DNA of 30,520 nucleotides from Bacteroidetes bacterium UBA7674. GTDB lineage: Bacteria > Bacteroidota > Bacteroidia > Chitinophagales > Chitinophagaceae. The translations under genes and the position numbers were made by a program. The notes under the pieces were generated by a model. The model was not told the origin of the DNA. It did not search any database and saw only the letters and a program-made list of their open reading frames with translations. Location: the NCBI GenBank assembly GCA_002483105.1, contig DLHG01000005.1, positions 1 through 30,520 on the forward strand, written 5' to 3'. This document shows positions 24,201 to 30,520 of this stretch, in pieces (position 1 is the first letter of the stretch; every line of letters starts with the position of its first letter).

Positions 24201-24208
24201 TAAAGATA
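24201..24208 (-). promoter_or_regulatory. -7-like box TATCTTTA for the 370-residue secreted protein
   Basis: On the minus strand this is one base off TAnnTTTG and 19 bases before the ATG. No -33 match was found. Confidence 0.3.
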
Positions 24209-24234
24209 GTAAACTTTCAGGGGCTATGCGCGGT

Positions 24235-24258
24235 AAAAAGCCATATTCTATAGGCTTT
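24235..24258 (-). terminator. Terminator of the scoA-scoB-arsC-like operon
   Basis: On the minus strand aaagcc (24253-24258) pairs with ggcttt (24237-24242) over about 10 bases, with further weak pairing inside, and a T5 tail follows. It begins 27 bases after the stop of the ArsC-like gene. Confidence 0.6.
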
Positions 24259-24285
24259 AATAGCTATTTGCAAGGAGTAAAATGA

Positions 24286-24636
24286 TCACTTTACAAATTC
24301 TAATACCTTTTCCGGTGGCCGGGCTATAATGGCTTTGTCACCTTTTAATACTATCGGTCTTTGCATTAGTTGCGGGTGCTCTATAAGTACCTGTATCCAT
24401 CCCTCGTCGGAGAGTTCAGCGTTGGTATATCGTTCTGTATACAGAGCTTCTCCCTTTCTTATCAGTTCAGCAACGGGAAGGTCTAGCTGTCTTAATAGGA
24501 TTCTTATTTCTTCAACACTCAATGGCTCGGAGATATAGAAACGCACTTCATGGGGAACACCTATTTCTTGCAGCAGCTCCAATGCACCACGGCACTTACT
24601 ACACTCACCATTATGATATACTACTATATCCGCCAC
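24286..24636 (-). CDS. ArsC/Spx-family thioredoxin-fold reductase
   Basis: 116 residues, the usual size. It begins with the ArsC-type first strand IVVYHNGECSKCR, giving a CxxC pair (C12, C15) instead of the single catalytic cysteine of classical E. coli ArsC. The downstream landmarks ELIRKGEALY and QRPIVLKGDKAIIARPPEKV (about 91-110) place the two arginines of the family. It is probably a glutaredoxin-dependent reductase or a YffB-like protein; arsenate as substrate is uncertain. Its ATG lies three bases after the scoB stop, so it is co-transcribed with the CoA-transferase genes. No other arsenic gene is nearby. Confidence 0.85.
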   Translation of the reverse strand: MADIVVYHNGECSKCRGALELLQEIGVPHEVRFYISEPLSVEEIRILLRQLDLPVAELIRKGEALYTERYTNAELSDEGWIQVLIEHPQLMQRPIVLKGDKAIIARPPEKVLEFVK

Positions 24637-24639
24637 TTG

Positions 24640-25296
24640 TTAGAAGGTTATTTCTTTTACATCAGCAGCTATTGTAAGCCTGCCTGCTGTTTTTGCTTTT
24701 ATCTCGTCTATACTTACGCCCGGGGCGTACTCTATACATACAAATCCATCCTCCGTTATGTCAAAGACACCCAAGTCGGTCACTATTTTCTTTACACAGT
24801 GGACTCCTGTTAATGGCAATGTGCATTTCGGCAATAACTTGCTTTCTCCTTTAGGATTAGTATGTTGCATTGCTACAATAATATTCTTTGCAGCCGCTAC
24901 CAGGTCCATAGCGCCACCCATTCCTTTTACCATCTTTCCGGGTATCTTCCAGTTGGCTATGTCGCCATTGTCGGCCACTTCCATAGCCCCCAATACCGTC
25001 AGGTGTATCTTGCCGGCACGTATCATCCCAAAGCTCATCGCACTGTCGAATATCGCAGAGCCGGGAAGCTTTGTAATAGTTTGCTTACCTGCATTGATCA
25101 TGTCAGCATCTTCATCTCCTTCAAAAGGAAAGGGTCCCATACCCAGTAGCCCATTCTCACTTTGTAATACTACGTTGACGCCTTCTGGTATATAATTGGC
25201 CACTAGGGTTGGTATGCCTATGCCCAGGTTTACATAGAAGCCGTCTTCCAACTCCTTTGCTATGCGTTGTGCTATTTGTTCTTTATTAAGTCCCAT
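24640..25296 (-). CDS. scoB: 3-oxoacid (succinyl-CoA:acetoacetate) CoA-transferase subunit B
   Basis: 218 residues. Family landmarks are GFYVNLGIGIPTLV (about 19-32) and SENGLLGMGP, in which E47 matches the catalytic glutamate that carries CoA, followed by KGMGGAMDLV and the C-terminal GVFDITEDGFVCIEYAPGVS. With ScoA it moves CoA from succinyl-CoA to acetoacetate, or the reverse, in ketone-body and branched amino acid catabolism. It lies 49 bases downstream of scoA on the same strand. Confidence 0.95.
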   Translation of the reverse strand: MGLNKEQIAQRIAKELEDGFYVNLGIGIPTLVANYIPEGVNVVLQSENGLLGMGPFPFEGDEDADMINAGKQTITKLPGSAIFDSAMSFGMIRAGKIHLTVLGAMEVADNGDIANWKIPGKMVKGMGGAMDLVAAAKNIIVAMQHTNPKGESKLLPKCTLPLTGVHCVKKIVTDLGVFDITEDGFVCIEYAPGVSIDEIKAKTAGRLTIAADVKEITF

Positions 25297-25345
25297 ATAC
25301 AGACCCGCTATTGCGGAGCATTATTTATTGTTATAGAATGTTTTA

Positions 25346-26044
25346 TTAAGCTTTCGCTCTCACCGTTCTTTGCTCAATACGTTTCTCATAGTCAGAGCCC
25401 TGGAATATCCTGTGAACATATACTCCTGGTACATGCACAAAGTTGGGATCCAGTTCGCCAGGTTGTACCAGTTCTTCTACCTCGGCAATAGTTATTTTTC
25501 CGGCCATAGCCATCAGCGGGTTGAAGTTGCGTGCTGTGTCTTTAAATATCAGGTTACCCATCGTGTCACCCTTCCATGCTTTTACTATCGCAAAATCAGA
25601 GTCAAAAGCTTCTTCCAGCAGGTATTCTTTTCCATTGAAGGTGCGTAATTCTTTGCCTTCTGCTATCTCTGTGCCTACACCGGCCAGCAGGTATACTGCG
25701 GGCATACCATAGCCGGCGGCCATACAGCGTGTTGCCAATGTACCTTGTGGTATCAACTCTACTTCCAGTTCTCCACTCAGTAGCTGCCTTTCAAATTCTG
25801 CGTTCTCTCCCACATAAGAGGAAACCATTTTCTTCACCTGCTTTTGTTGCAGCATCAGCCCGATACCAAAATCATCTACACCAGCATTATTAGAGATGCA
25901 GGTAAGGTCTTTCACGCCTTTACGCACAAGTGCTGAAATACAATTTTCGGGAATACCGCAGAGCCCGAAGCCACCGAGCATCAGTGTAGCTCCCGATTCA
26001 ATATCTTTTATTGCCTCATCGGCATTCGCTACCACTTTATTCAT
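25346..26044 (-). CDS. scoA: 3-oxoacid (succinyl-CoA:acetoacetate) CoA-transferase subunit A
   Basis: 232 residues from the ATG at 26044, the normal length. A much longer in-frame reading from 26227 is rejected: it runs backwards through the terminator of the preceding gene and overlaps that gene, and its extra 61 residues are cysteine- and arginine-rich noise. Landmarks are MLGGFGLCGIPE (about 22-33), SNNAGVDDFGIGLML, IPQGTLATRCMAAGYGMPAVY and FKDTARNFNPLMAMAG. It forms the CoA-transferase with ScoB. A -7-like box TACTTTAG lies at 26067-26074 (minus), 22 bases before this start. Confidence 0.95.
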   Translation of the reverse strand: MNKVVANADEAIKDIESGATLMLGGFGLCGIPENCISALVRKGVKDLTCISNNAGVDDFGIGLMLQQKQVKKMVSSYVGENAEFERQLLSGELEVELIPQGTLATRCMAAGYGMPAVYLLAGVGTEIAEGKELRTFNGKEYLLEEAFDSDFAIVKAWKGDTMGNLIFKDTARNFNPLMAMAGKITIAEVEELVQPGELDPNFVHVPGVYVHRIFQGSDYEKRIEQRTVRAKA

Positions 26045-26066
26045 GTATGCTTTAATATTTTGACTG

Positions 26067-26074
26067 CTAAAGTA
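26067..26074 (-). promoter_or_regulatory. -7-like box TACTTTAG for scoA
   Basis: An imperfect TAnnTTTG on the minus strand, 22 bases before the chosen scoA ATG, with TTTG (caaa at 26097-26100) 22 bases further upstream. It lies between the upstream terminator and scoA. Confidence 0.35.
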
Positions 26075-26103
26075 AGGACAAAAGCTGAGACAAGCCCAAA
26101 TGC

Positions 26104-26138
26104 AAAAAGGCATCCCGACCACACGTCGGGATGCCTTT
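26104..26138 (-). terminator. Terminator of the DUF4783 gene
   Basis: A perfect 14-bp stem (26106-26119 with 26125-26138, aaaggcatcccgac/gtcgggatgccttt), 5-base loop. On the minus strand it is followed by a T5 run and begins about 21 bases after the stop. Confidence 0.85.
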
Positions 26139-26159
26139 ATATAATCAATCGTTAAAATG

Positions 26160-26552
26160 CTATTTGTTGAGTCGCAGTTCCTGCAGGTAGAACACATGCT
26201 CCTTTTCCTTGAGCAGGATATATACACTATACTTAATGCCGGAATTAGTGATCATTTCGCCAATAACAAATTTTGCATTATTGGAAGTACCACTGCTGGC
26301 CACTAGGAACTCCTTAGGTGTATTGCGGGAGAAGAAGTCTTTCAATACCATCTCTGCCTGCTGCTTGCTGTAAGCGCTTTGGGTATTATTGAGTGTAATA
26401 GGCACAATGTTGTCAAAATAAGGCGATATAGCCGCTACATTGCCTGTTCGCACACCATTGCTCACGTCTTCCAGGGCCGACTGGGCTTTCGCACCGGTAA
26501 ACACAAAGAGTACACTTAGAGTAATAACAATCCTTAAGTAGAAGTTTTTCAT
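26160..26552 (-). CDS. DUF4783-type secreted protein
   Basis: 130 residues. The signal peptide ends in TGAKAQ (about residue 24). The mature part (SALEDVSNGVRTGNVAAISPYFDNIVPITLNN, then YSKQQAEMVLKDFF and HVFYLQELRLNK) matches the NTF2-like DUF4783 family as I know it from Bacteroidota. Its role is unknown; it is probably periplasmic. It has a full-consensus promoter upstream and a terminator downstream, so it is a single-gene transcript. Confidence 0.82.
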   Translation of the reverse strand: MKNFYLRIVITLSVLFVFTGAKAQSALEDVSNGVRTGNVAAISPYFDNIVPITLNNTQSAYSKQQAEMVLKDFFSRNTPKEFLVASSGTSNNAKFVIGEMITNSGIKYSVYILLKEKEHVFYLQELRLNK

Positions 26553-26575
26553 CTTAATACAGCTTCACAAAAATC

Positions 26576-26606
26576 CAAATCTATAAACAACAAAAACCAA
26601 GCCAAA
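26576..26606 (-). promoter_or_regulatory. Full-consensus Bacteroidota promoter of the DUF4783 gene
   Basis: On the minus strand TTTG (26606-26603), exactly 19 bases, then TAGATTTG (26583-26576). This matches the TTTG-N19-TAnnTTTG consensus. The -7 box is 23 bases before the ATG. It is the best promoter match found in the window. Confidence 0.65.
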
Positions 26607-26774
26607 TATGGTTAATCCGTTCGTTTTATTGTGATTTTATGCCGCCTTGCTTTTTAACCCACAGTTTATAAAAGATTTGGCGGGGACTAAAGTTATATAT
26701 TTATAAGAATAAAAATATCCCTTTTAATTACATTAACATTTGAATAATATATTCATCTGCCTCACCCAATATCC

Positions 26775-26782
26775 TAACTTTG
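26775..26782 (+). promoter_or_regulatory. -7 box TAACTTTG immediately before the gpmI ATG
   Basis: An exact TAnnTTTG with four bases (cgcc) before the ATG at 26787. The 12-mer ctttgcgccatg is identical to that at the thioesterase start. No good -33 TTTG at the usual spacing. It suggests a leaderless or nearly leaderless gpmI mRNA. Confidence 0.5.
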
Positions 26783-26786
26783 CGCC

Positions 26787-28334
26787 ATGTCAAAGAAAGT
26801 AATGCTGCTGATAATGGATGGTTGGGGACATGGTAGAGTGCCATCTGCTGATGCCATAGCCCATGCTAATACACCATTTGTAAGCTCTTTATATGAAAAA
26901 TATCCTAATTCCGAGCTGATCACCTGCGGTGAAGCTGTTGGCTTACCCGATGGGCAAATGGGTAATTCAGAAGTAGGCCACCTGAACATAGGAGCAGGCC
27001 GCATCGTTTACCAGGAACTACAGCGGATTAACGTAGCCATTCGTGACGGTGAGCTCGATCAGAATATAGTATTACAGGCAGCTTTCGATCAGGCAAAGGC
27101 GACCAACAAGACTTTACATTTTATCGGACTCGTGAGTGACGGAGGGGTGCATTCTCATACCAGTCATCTGAAAGCACTTTGCGACCTGGCTCAGAAAAAC
27201 CATGTTTCCGATGTCGCTATCCACGCCTTCACCGATGGCAGGGATACAGACCCGAAAAGTGGCTATGCTTACATAGAAGACGTACAAAAGCATATTAATG
27301 GAACAGGAGCATATATAGCCTCTGTAACTGGGCGCTACTACGCAATGGATAGGGATAAAAGATGGGAGCGTGTAAAACTGGCTTATGATGCACTTACGCA
27401 AGGAGTAGGTACTTATGCCATCAATGCACTCGATGCAATACAGCATTCTTATAATGAAGGGGTAACAGATGAGTTCATCAAACCCATTATCATCTGCAAT
27501 AATAAGGAGCAACCACTGGCAACCATTAAAGATGGAGACGTGGTGGTGTGTTTCAACTTCCGTACCGACCGTTGCCGGGAGATAACTATCACGCTTACAC
27601 AAGAGCGTTTCCCTGAGCAGAATATGCACCCATTGCAACTGCACTATATAACCATGACGGAGTACGACAAGAGCTATAAGAATGTCGGTGTTATATTTCA
27701 TAACACCGATCTTACTAAAACACTTGGAGAGGTACTTGCTGATAATGGTAAAAAGCAAATTCGTATTGCTGAAACAGAAAAATATCCCCATGTTACCTTT
27801 TTCTTTTCCGGAGGACGGGAACAACCTTTTGACGGTGAAAGCAGGATAATGAAGCAATCACCTAAGGATGTGGCAACATATGACCTGAAGCCGGAAATGA
27901 GTGCATACGACTTAACCGATGCGATTATCCCGGAAATAAATAACGAAAGCGCAGACTTCATTTGTCTCAACTTCGCCAACGCGGATATGGTTGGGCACAC
28001 AGGTGTTTGGAACGCTGTTATAAAAGCAGTTGAAACAGTGGATACGTGTGTGTCGCGTATTGTGCCTGCTGCACTGGAACACGGTTATGCTGTTTTTCTT
28101 ACAGCCGATCATGGCAATTCCGATTACATGATCAATGAGGATGGTTCGCCTAATACTGCGCATACACTTAACCCTGTGCCGCTCTTTCTCATTTCCAACG
28201 ATTATAAAGGAAAGTTGCATGGCGGTAAGCTCGGCGACATTGCACCTACCATATTGAGCTATATGGGAATAAAGATCCCGGTAGAAATGACGGGAGAGAT
28301 CCTCATTGAAGCATCAGGTTTACCCCTGAAGTAG
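26787..28334 (+). CDS. gpmI: 2,3-bisphosphoglycerate-independent phosphoglycerate mutase
   Basis: 515 residues, full length. It interconverts 3- and 2-phosphoglycerate in glycolysis/gluconeogenesis using two Mn ions and a phosphoserine. Alkaline-phosphatase-fold landmarks: metal-binding LLIMDGWG (D11); active serine S61 in GNSEVGHLNIGAGR; GLVSDGGVHSHTSHL (about 112-126) and HAFTDGRDT in the transferase domain; then NFANADMVGHTG (about 395), ADHGNSDYM (about 440) and AHTLNPVP (about 458) for the remaining metal ligands. A -7 box lies directly before the ATG. I saw no terminator in the 186 bases after the stop. Confidence 0.97.
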   Translation: MSKKVMLLIMDGWGHGRVPSADAIAHANTPFVSSLYEKYPNSELITCGEAVGLPDGQMGNSEVGHLNIGAGRIVYQELQRINVAIRDGELDQNIVLQAAFDQAKATNKTLHFIGLVSDGGVHSHTSHLKALCDLAQKNHVSDVAIHAFTDGRDTDPKSGYAYIEDVQKHINGTGAYIASVTGRYYAMDRDKRWERVKLAYDALTQGVGTYAINALDAIQHSYNEGVTDEFIKPIIICNNKEQPLATIKDGDVVVCFNFRTDRCREITITLTQERFPEQNMHPLQLHYITMTEYDKSYKNVGVIFHNTDLTKTLGEVLADNGKKQIRIAETEKYPHVTFFFSGGREQPFDGESRIMKQSPKDVATYDLKPEMSAYDLTDAIIPEINNESADFICLNFANADMVGHTGVWNAVIKAVETVDTCVSRIVPAALEHGYAVFLTADHGNSDYMINEDGSPNTAHTLNPVPLFLISNDYKGKLHGGKLGDIAPTILSYMGIKIPVEMTGEILIEASGLPLK

Positions 28335-28447
28335 CAATAACGTATTGTCATTAAACCGTTAATATTATCCATTCTTTTCATGCTGATAAACTTTTAGCAA
28401 TAAATCGGCACTAAAATTGGATAACGTTAGCTGCCGGAGTATTATAT

Positions 28448-28501
28448 CCATTGTCATTGATTGATAATGGTAGGTTACAACAGGCAAATGATTTATATTT
28501 A
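28448..28501 (+). promoter_or_regulatory. Dyad and -7-like box upstream of the DUF2911 gene
   Basis: An inverted repeat ccattgtca/tgataatgg (28448-28456 with 28462-28470, one G-U type mismatch, loop ttgat) lies ahead of a -7-like box TATATTTA (28494-28501), which ends 19 bases before the ATG. The dyad could be an operator or simply a hairpin. Evidence is weak. Confidence 0.3.
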
Positions 28502-28520
28502 TTGACAGAATAACAACGGT

Positions 28521-29015
28521 ATGAAACAGTTCATTGCATTCTTATTTATTGCAGTATGCTCATTTAGCGGCATCCATGCACAAAACGTCCTTAGCCCTCG
28601 TGCCACGGCACAACATGGAAATGTTTCTGTTGACTATGGGCAACCTTCTAAGCGTGGTCGCGTTGTTTTTGGCGGGTTGGAGCCCTATGGCCAGGTATGG
28701 CGTACAGGTGCTAACGAAGCCACAACTATTACTTTTAAGAAAGACGGCACTTTCGGTGGCAAATCCGTTAAGGCCGGTAAATACACTTTGTTCACTATCC
28801 CACGCGAAAAAGAGTGGGAGGTGATCCTCAATAGCAAAACCGATCAATGGGGTGCATACGAGTATGAGAAGATCAAATCCAGCGACGTGCTGCATGTGGT
28901 AGTGCCTTCAAAACAGAAGAGCCAGGTAACAGAGGTGTTCACGATCACCGTTACTGCAGACGCTATGACACTGACATGGGATCAGACAGAGGTATCTGTG
29001 CCAATCAAATTTTAA
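28521..29015 (+). CDS. DUF2911 secreted protein
   Basis: 164 residues. The signal peptide ends in GIHAQ (about residue 21). The mature protein matches the DUF2911 family: VLSPRATAQHGNVSVDYGQPSKRGRVVFGGLEPYGQVWRTGANEATTI (quoted in parts: VSVDYGQPSKRGR, FGGLEPYGQVWRTGANEAT) and AGKYTLFTIPREKEWEVILN. It is probably a periplasmic or outer-membrane-associated beta-sandwich of unknown function. It stands alone between gpmI and the convergent small membrane gene. Confidence 0.88.
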   Translation: MKQFIAFLFIAVCSFSGIHAQNVLSPRATAQHGNVSVDYGQPSKRGRVVFGGLEPYGQVWRTGANEATTITFKKDGTFGGKSVKAGKYTLFTIPREKEWEVILNSKTDQWGAYEYEKIKSSDVLHVVVPSKQKSQVTEVFTITVTADAMTLTWDQTEVSVPIKF

Positions 29016-29235
29016 TCGAAAGTTATTTTAGCTGGAGAAGGTATATTTCTTAAGGTGATAATGTACCGTTTGGGCAATTATTGTTCCCGTTTCGTCAATG
29101 TACACTTTTATTGGGCTAACAGTAATAATATATTTGTATCACCTTAGTATTTGTAAAAGGATATTAAGGGCATAGGAGTAGACTATAGGTAAACGGCATC
29201 GAAGCGCGCTTTTTCAAAAGTGCGCTTCGGTCGTA
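29016..29235. other. Intergenic region with inverted repeats and a possible small RNA
   Basis: No protein gene seen. A perfect 10-bp inverted repeat taaggtgata/tatcacctta pairs 29051-29060 with 29137-29146. A gggcaat/attgttccc imperfect hairpin lies inside it. An exact -7 box TATATTTG is at 29129-29136 on the plus strand. A 14-bp hairpin with one wobble (29200-29213 with 29216-29229) lies 7 bases past the stop of the minus-strand membrane gene and may be its terminator, although it lacks a clear T tail. Confidence 0.35.
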
Positions 29236-29457
29236 TTAGGCATCACTGTTATCTTCCCTGCTTATAATCACCGTAAATAACAGGATAAATATACCCCCAC
29301 TCAATATCCATACCCACGGCTCCATATACCACTCATTAGCATAGGCGTCTGTTCCTCCTGTATATGCGCCCGTTTGGCCTACAACATTAATTGCGGGTAA
29401 TAGTAGTATTAATAACATCACCAGCACAACACCTAAGCTCATCCATTTCTTTTTCAT
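29236..29457 (-). CDS. Small two-helix membrane protein
   Basis: 73 residues. Basic start (MKKKW), a first hydrophobic helix (about 7-27, which could also act as a signal), a short polar loop rich in G, T, Y and A, a second helix (about 47-66) and an acidic end REDNSDA. I recognise no family. Orientation with the acidic tail inside or outside is undetermined. The next annotated gene upstream is divergent, with 110 bases between the starts. Confidence 0.6.
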   Translation of the reverse strand: MKKKWMSLGVVLVMLLILLLPAINVVGQTGAYTGGTDAYANEWYMEPWVWILSGGIFILLFTVIISREDNSDA

Positions 29458-29567
29458 AATTGTAAGGTTTTAACAACCAGCACATAATCTGTATGTAGCG
29501 CAAAAAAACAGTGCCATCACTGCTATATGTTTTGCCATAATTGCCTAGGTTATAGTATTTTGCGGAC

Positions 29568-30449
29568 ATGAGAATAATACCCGGTGAGATAAAGACAGCA
29601 CAACTCCATGGTTTTTTGCTAGGTTCAGTGGCTCCGCGCCCTATATGTTTTGCGAGTACTATAGATGCAGATGGTGTTCCTAACTTATCCCCCTTCAGCT
29701 TTTTCAATGTATTTGGCAGTAAGCCACCGATACTTATATTTTCCCCTGCCCGCAGGGTAAGGGACAACAGCATAAAACATACACTTGAAAACGTGTATGC
29801 TACCAAAGAGGTTGTGATCAATGTTGTAAGCTACAATATAGTGCAGCAGATGAACCTCGCCAGTTGTGAGTATCCCAAAGGCATTAATGAGTTTGAGAAA
29901 TCCGGGTTTACTCCACTTAAATCAGATATTGTTAAGCCTTTCAGGGTAAAAGAATCCCCCGTGCAAATGGAATGCAAAGTGCTGCAAGTGATAGAAACAG
30001 GAAATGAAGGTGGCGCGGGCAATCTCATTATCTGCGAGATGGTGTGTATGCATATCGATGACAATGTGCTGGACGAACACGGAAAAATAGACCCGCATAA
30101 AATTGACCTAGTGGCTCGCATGGGTGCAGACTATTATTGCAGAGCTTCCGGCGAAGCCGTGTTTGAAGTAAATAAACCCAATATGGAACTTGGCGTTGGT
30201 GTAGATGCACTACCTGAATGGATAAGGAGCAGCCATATACTTACAGGGAACAACCTGGGTATGCTGGGCAACAGCACTTCTATACCTGTGGTAGGCGAGG
30301 TATTATACGACGACAGACTCTCCCAGCTAATAAAAGAATACGGACAAGACGACGCTGCACGCAGGCAGGCACTCCATATATATGCTAAAGAGTTGCTTGA
30401 CGATGGCAATGTAGAAAAGGCATGGCAGGTATTGCTTTCCGGAGAATAA
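29568..30449 (+). CDS. Flavin reductase-like, FMN-binding split-barrel protein
   Basis: 293 residues. N-terminal flavin reductase-like domain (about 10-175): FLLGSVAPRPICFASTIDADGVPNLSPFSFFNVFGSKPP is the typical FMN-binding start (quoted in parts: GSVAPRPICFAST, NLSPFSFFN), followed by KHTLENVYATKEVVINVVS and MNLASCEYPKGINEFEKSG. The C-terminal third (about 200-293) is an extension ending in helices (DAARRQALHIYAKELLDDG). Members bind FMN and may act as reductases for oxygenases or in unidentified redox steps. The partner is unknown and no oxygenase is nearby. Confidence 0.87.
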   Translation: MRIIPGEIKTAQLHGFLLGSVAPRPICFASTIDADGVPNLSPFSFFNVFGSKPPILIFSPARRVRDNSIKHTLENVYATKEVVINVVSYNIVQQMNLASCEYPKGINEFEKSGFTPLKSDIVKPFRVKESPVQMECKVLQVIETGNEGGAGNLIICEMVCMHIDDNVLDEHGKIDPHKIDLVARMGADYYCRASGEAVFEVNKPNMELGVGVDALPEWIRSSHILTGNNLGMLGNSTSIPVVGEVLYDDRLSQLIKEYGQDDAARRQALHIYAKELLDDGNVEKAWQVLLSGE

Positions 30450-30472
30450 TACTGGCACAACTCAATATGGAC

Positions 30473-30503
30473 AAGCGTTTCCTCCACAGGAAGCGCTTTT
30501 TGT
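30473..30503 (+). terminator. Terminator of the flavin reductase-like gene
   Basis: An 11-bp stem with one G-T wobble (30473-30483 with 30488-30498, aagcgtttcct/aggaagcgctt), loop ccac, then a T run. It lies 23 bases after the stop. Confidence 0.82.
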
Positions 30504-30520
30504 TTGTTAACTGATTGTTA

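Noticed and set aside
26045..26227. N-terminal extension of scoA to 26227
   Set aside because: The extension overlaps the DUF4783 gene and its terminator. Its residues are cysteine- and arginine-rich and absent from ScoA proteins, and the normal length is obtained from the ATG at 26044.
27114..27857. A 247-codon open frame on the minus strand inside gpmI
   Set aside because: The plus-strand gpmI is a complete, well-conserved enzyme. The antisense translation has no recognisable feature.
29387..29821. A 144-codon minus-strand frame overlapping the small membrane gene and the flavin reductase gene
   Set aside because: It runs antisense to the conserved flavin reductase start and out of frame with the membrane protein, with no signal or domain.

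Overview
The window looks like a piece of a Bacteroidota chromosome, most likely from the Chitinophagia/Sphingobacteriia side. Three lines of sequence evidence support this. Secreted proteins carry type IX secretion (T9SS) C-terminal sorting domains of both type B (CHU_C / gliding-motility type) and type A. Many genes are preceded by the Bacteroidota -7 box TAnnTTTG rather than a Shine-Dalgarno/sigma70 pattern. The gene content (LVIVD lipoprotein pair, DUF4783, DUF2911, two-subunit SCOT, CarB without its regulatory domain) is typical of that phylum. The species assignment is inference. No rRNA, tRNA, CRISPR array, insertion sequence or prophage gene was recognised.

Layout. 1-350: the last five codons and terminator of an upstream gene that ends like the giant adhesin that follows, then an AT-rich regulatory region. 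351-5726: a 1791-residue multidomain T9SS-secreted surface protein. 5803-8356: an uncharacterised cytoplasmic protein, a lipocalin-like lipoprotein and a second lipoprotein. 8514-11051 (minus): mreB-mreC-mreD cell-shape genes, with a large imperfect palindrome between mreB and mreC. 11311-12622: a tandem pair of LVIVD-repeat lipoproteins. 12795-15650: carB, preceded by a promoter-like box and a leader with two hairpins. 15805-18901: two T9SS type A cargo proteins in tandem. 18984-21366: an ElaA-type acetyltransferase, an acyl-CoA thioesterase and an M16 peptidase-like subunit lacking the zinc site. 21430-24181 (minus): a MoxR/Mg-chelatase-type AAA+ ATPase and a secreted protein of unknown function. 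24286-26044 (minus): a scoA-scoB-arsC-like operon. 26160-26552 (minus): a DUF4783 protein. 26787-28334: gpmI. 28521-29015: a DUF2911 protein. 29236-29457 (minus): a two-helix membrane peptide. 29568-30449: a flavin reductase-like protein.

Together these are mostly core metabolism (pyrimidine/arginine precursor synthesis, glycolysis, ketone-body/acyl-CoA metabolism) and shape genes, interleaved with envelope proteins exported by Sec and, for three or four of them, by T9SS. The convergent gene pairs meet at strong inverted-repeat terminators.

No clear undescribed multi-gene system is visible. The items most worth a second look are the tandem adhesin paralogue and its modular build, the carB leader, the mreB-mreC palindrome, the unrecognised 347-residue protein, the intergenic structure at 29050-29230, and the very short promoter-to-start spacing at two genes.
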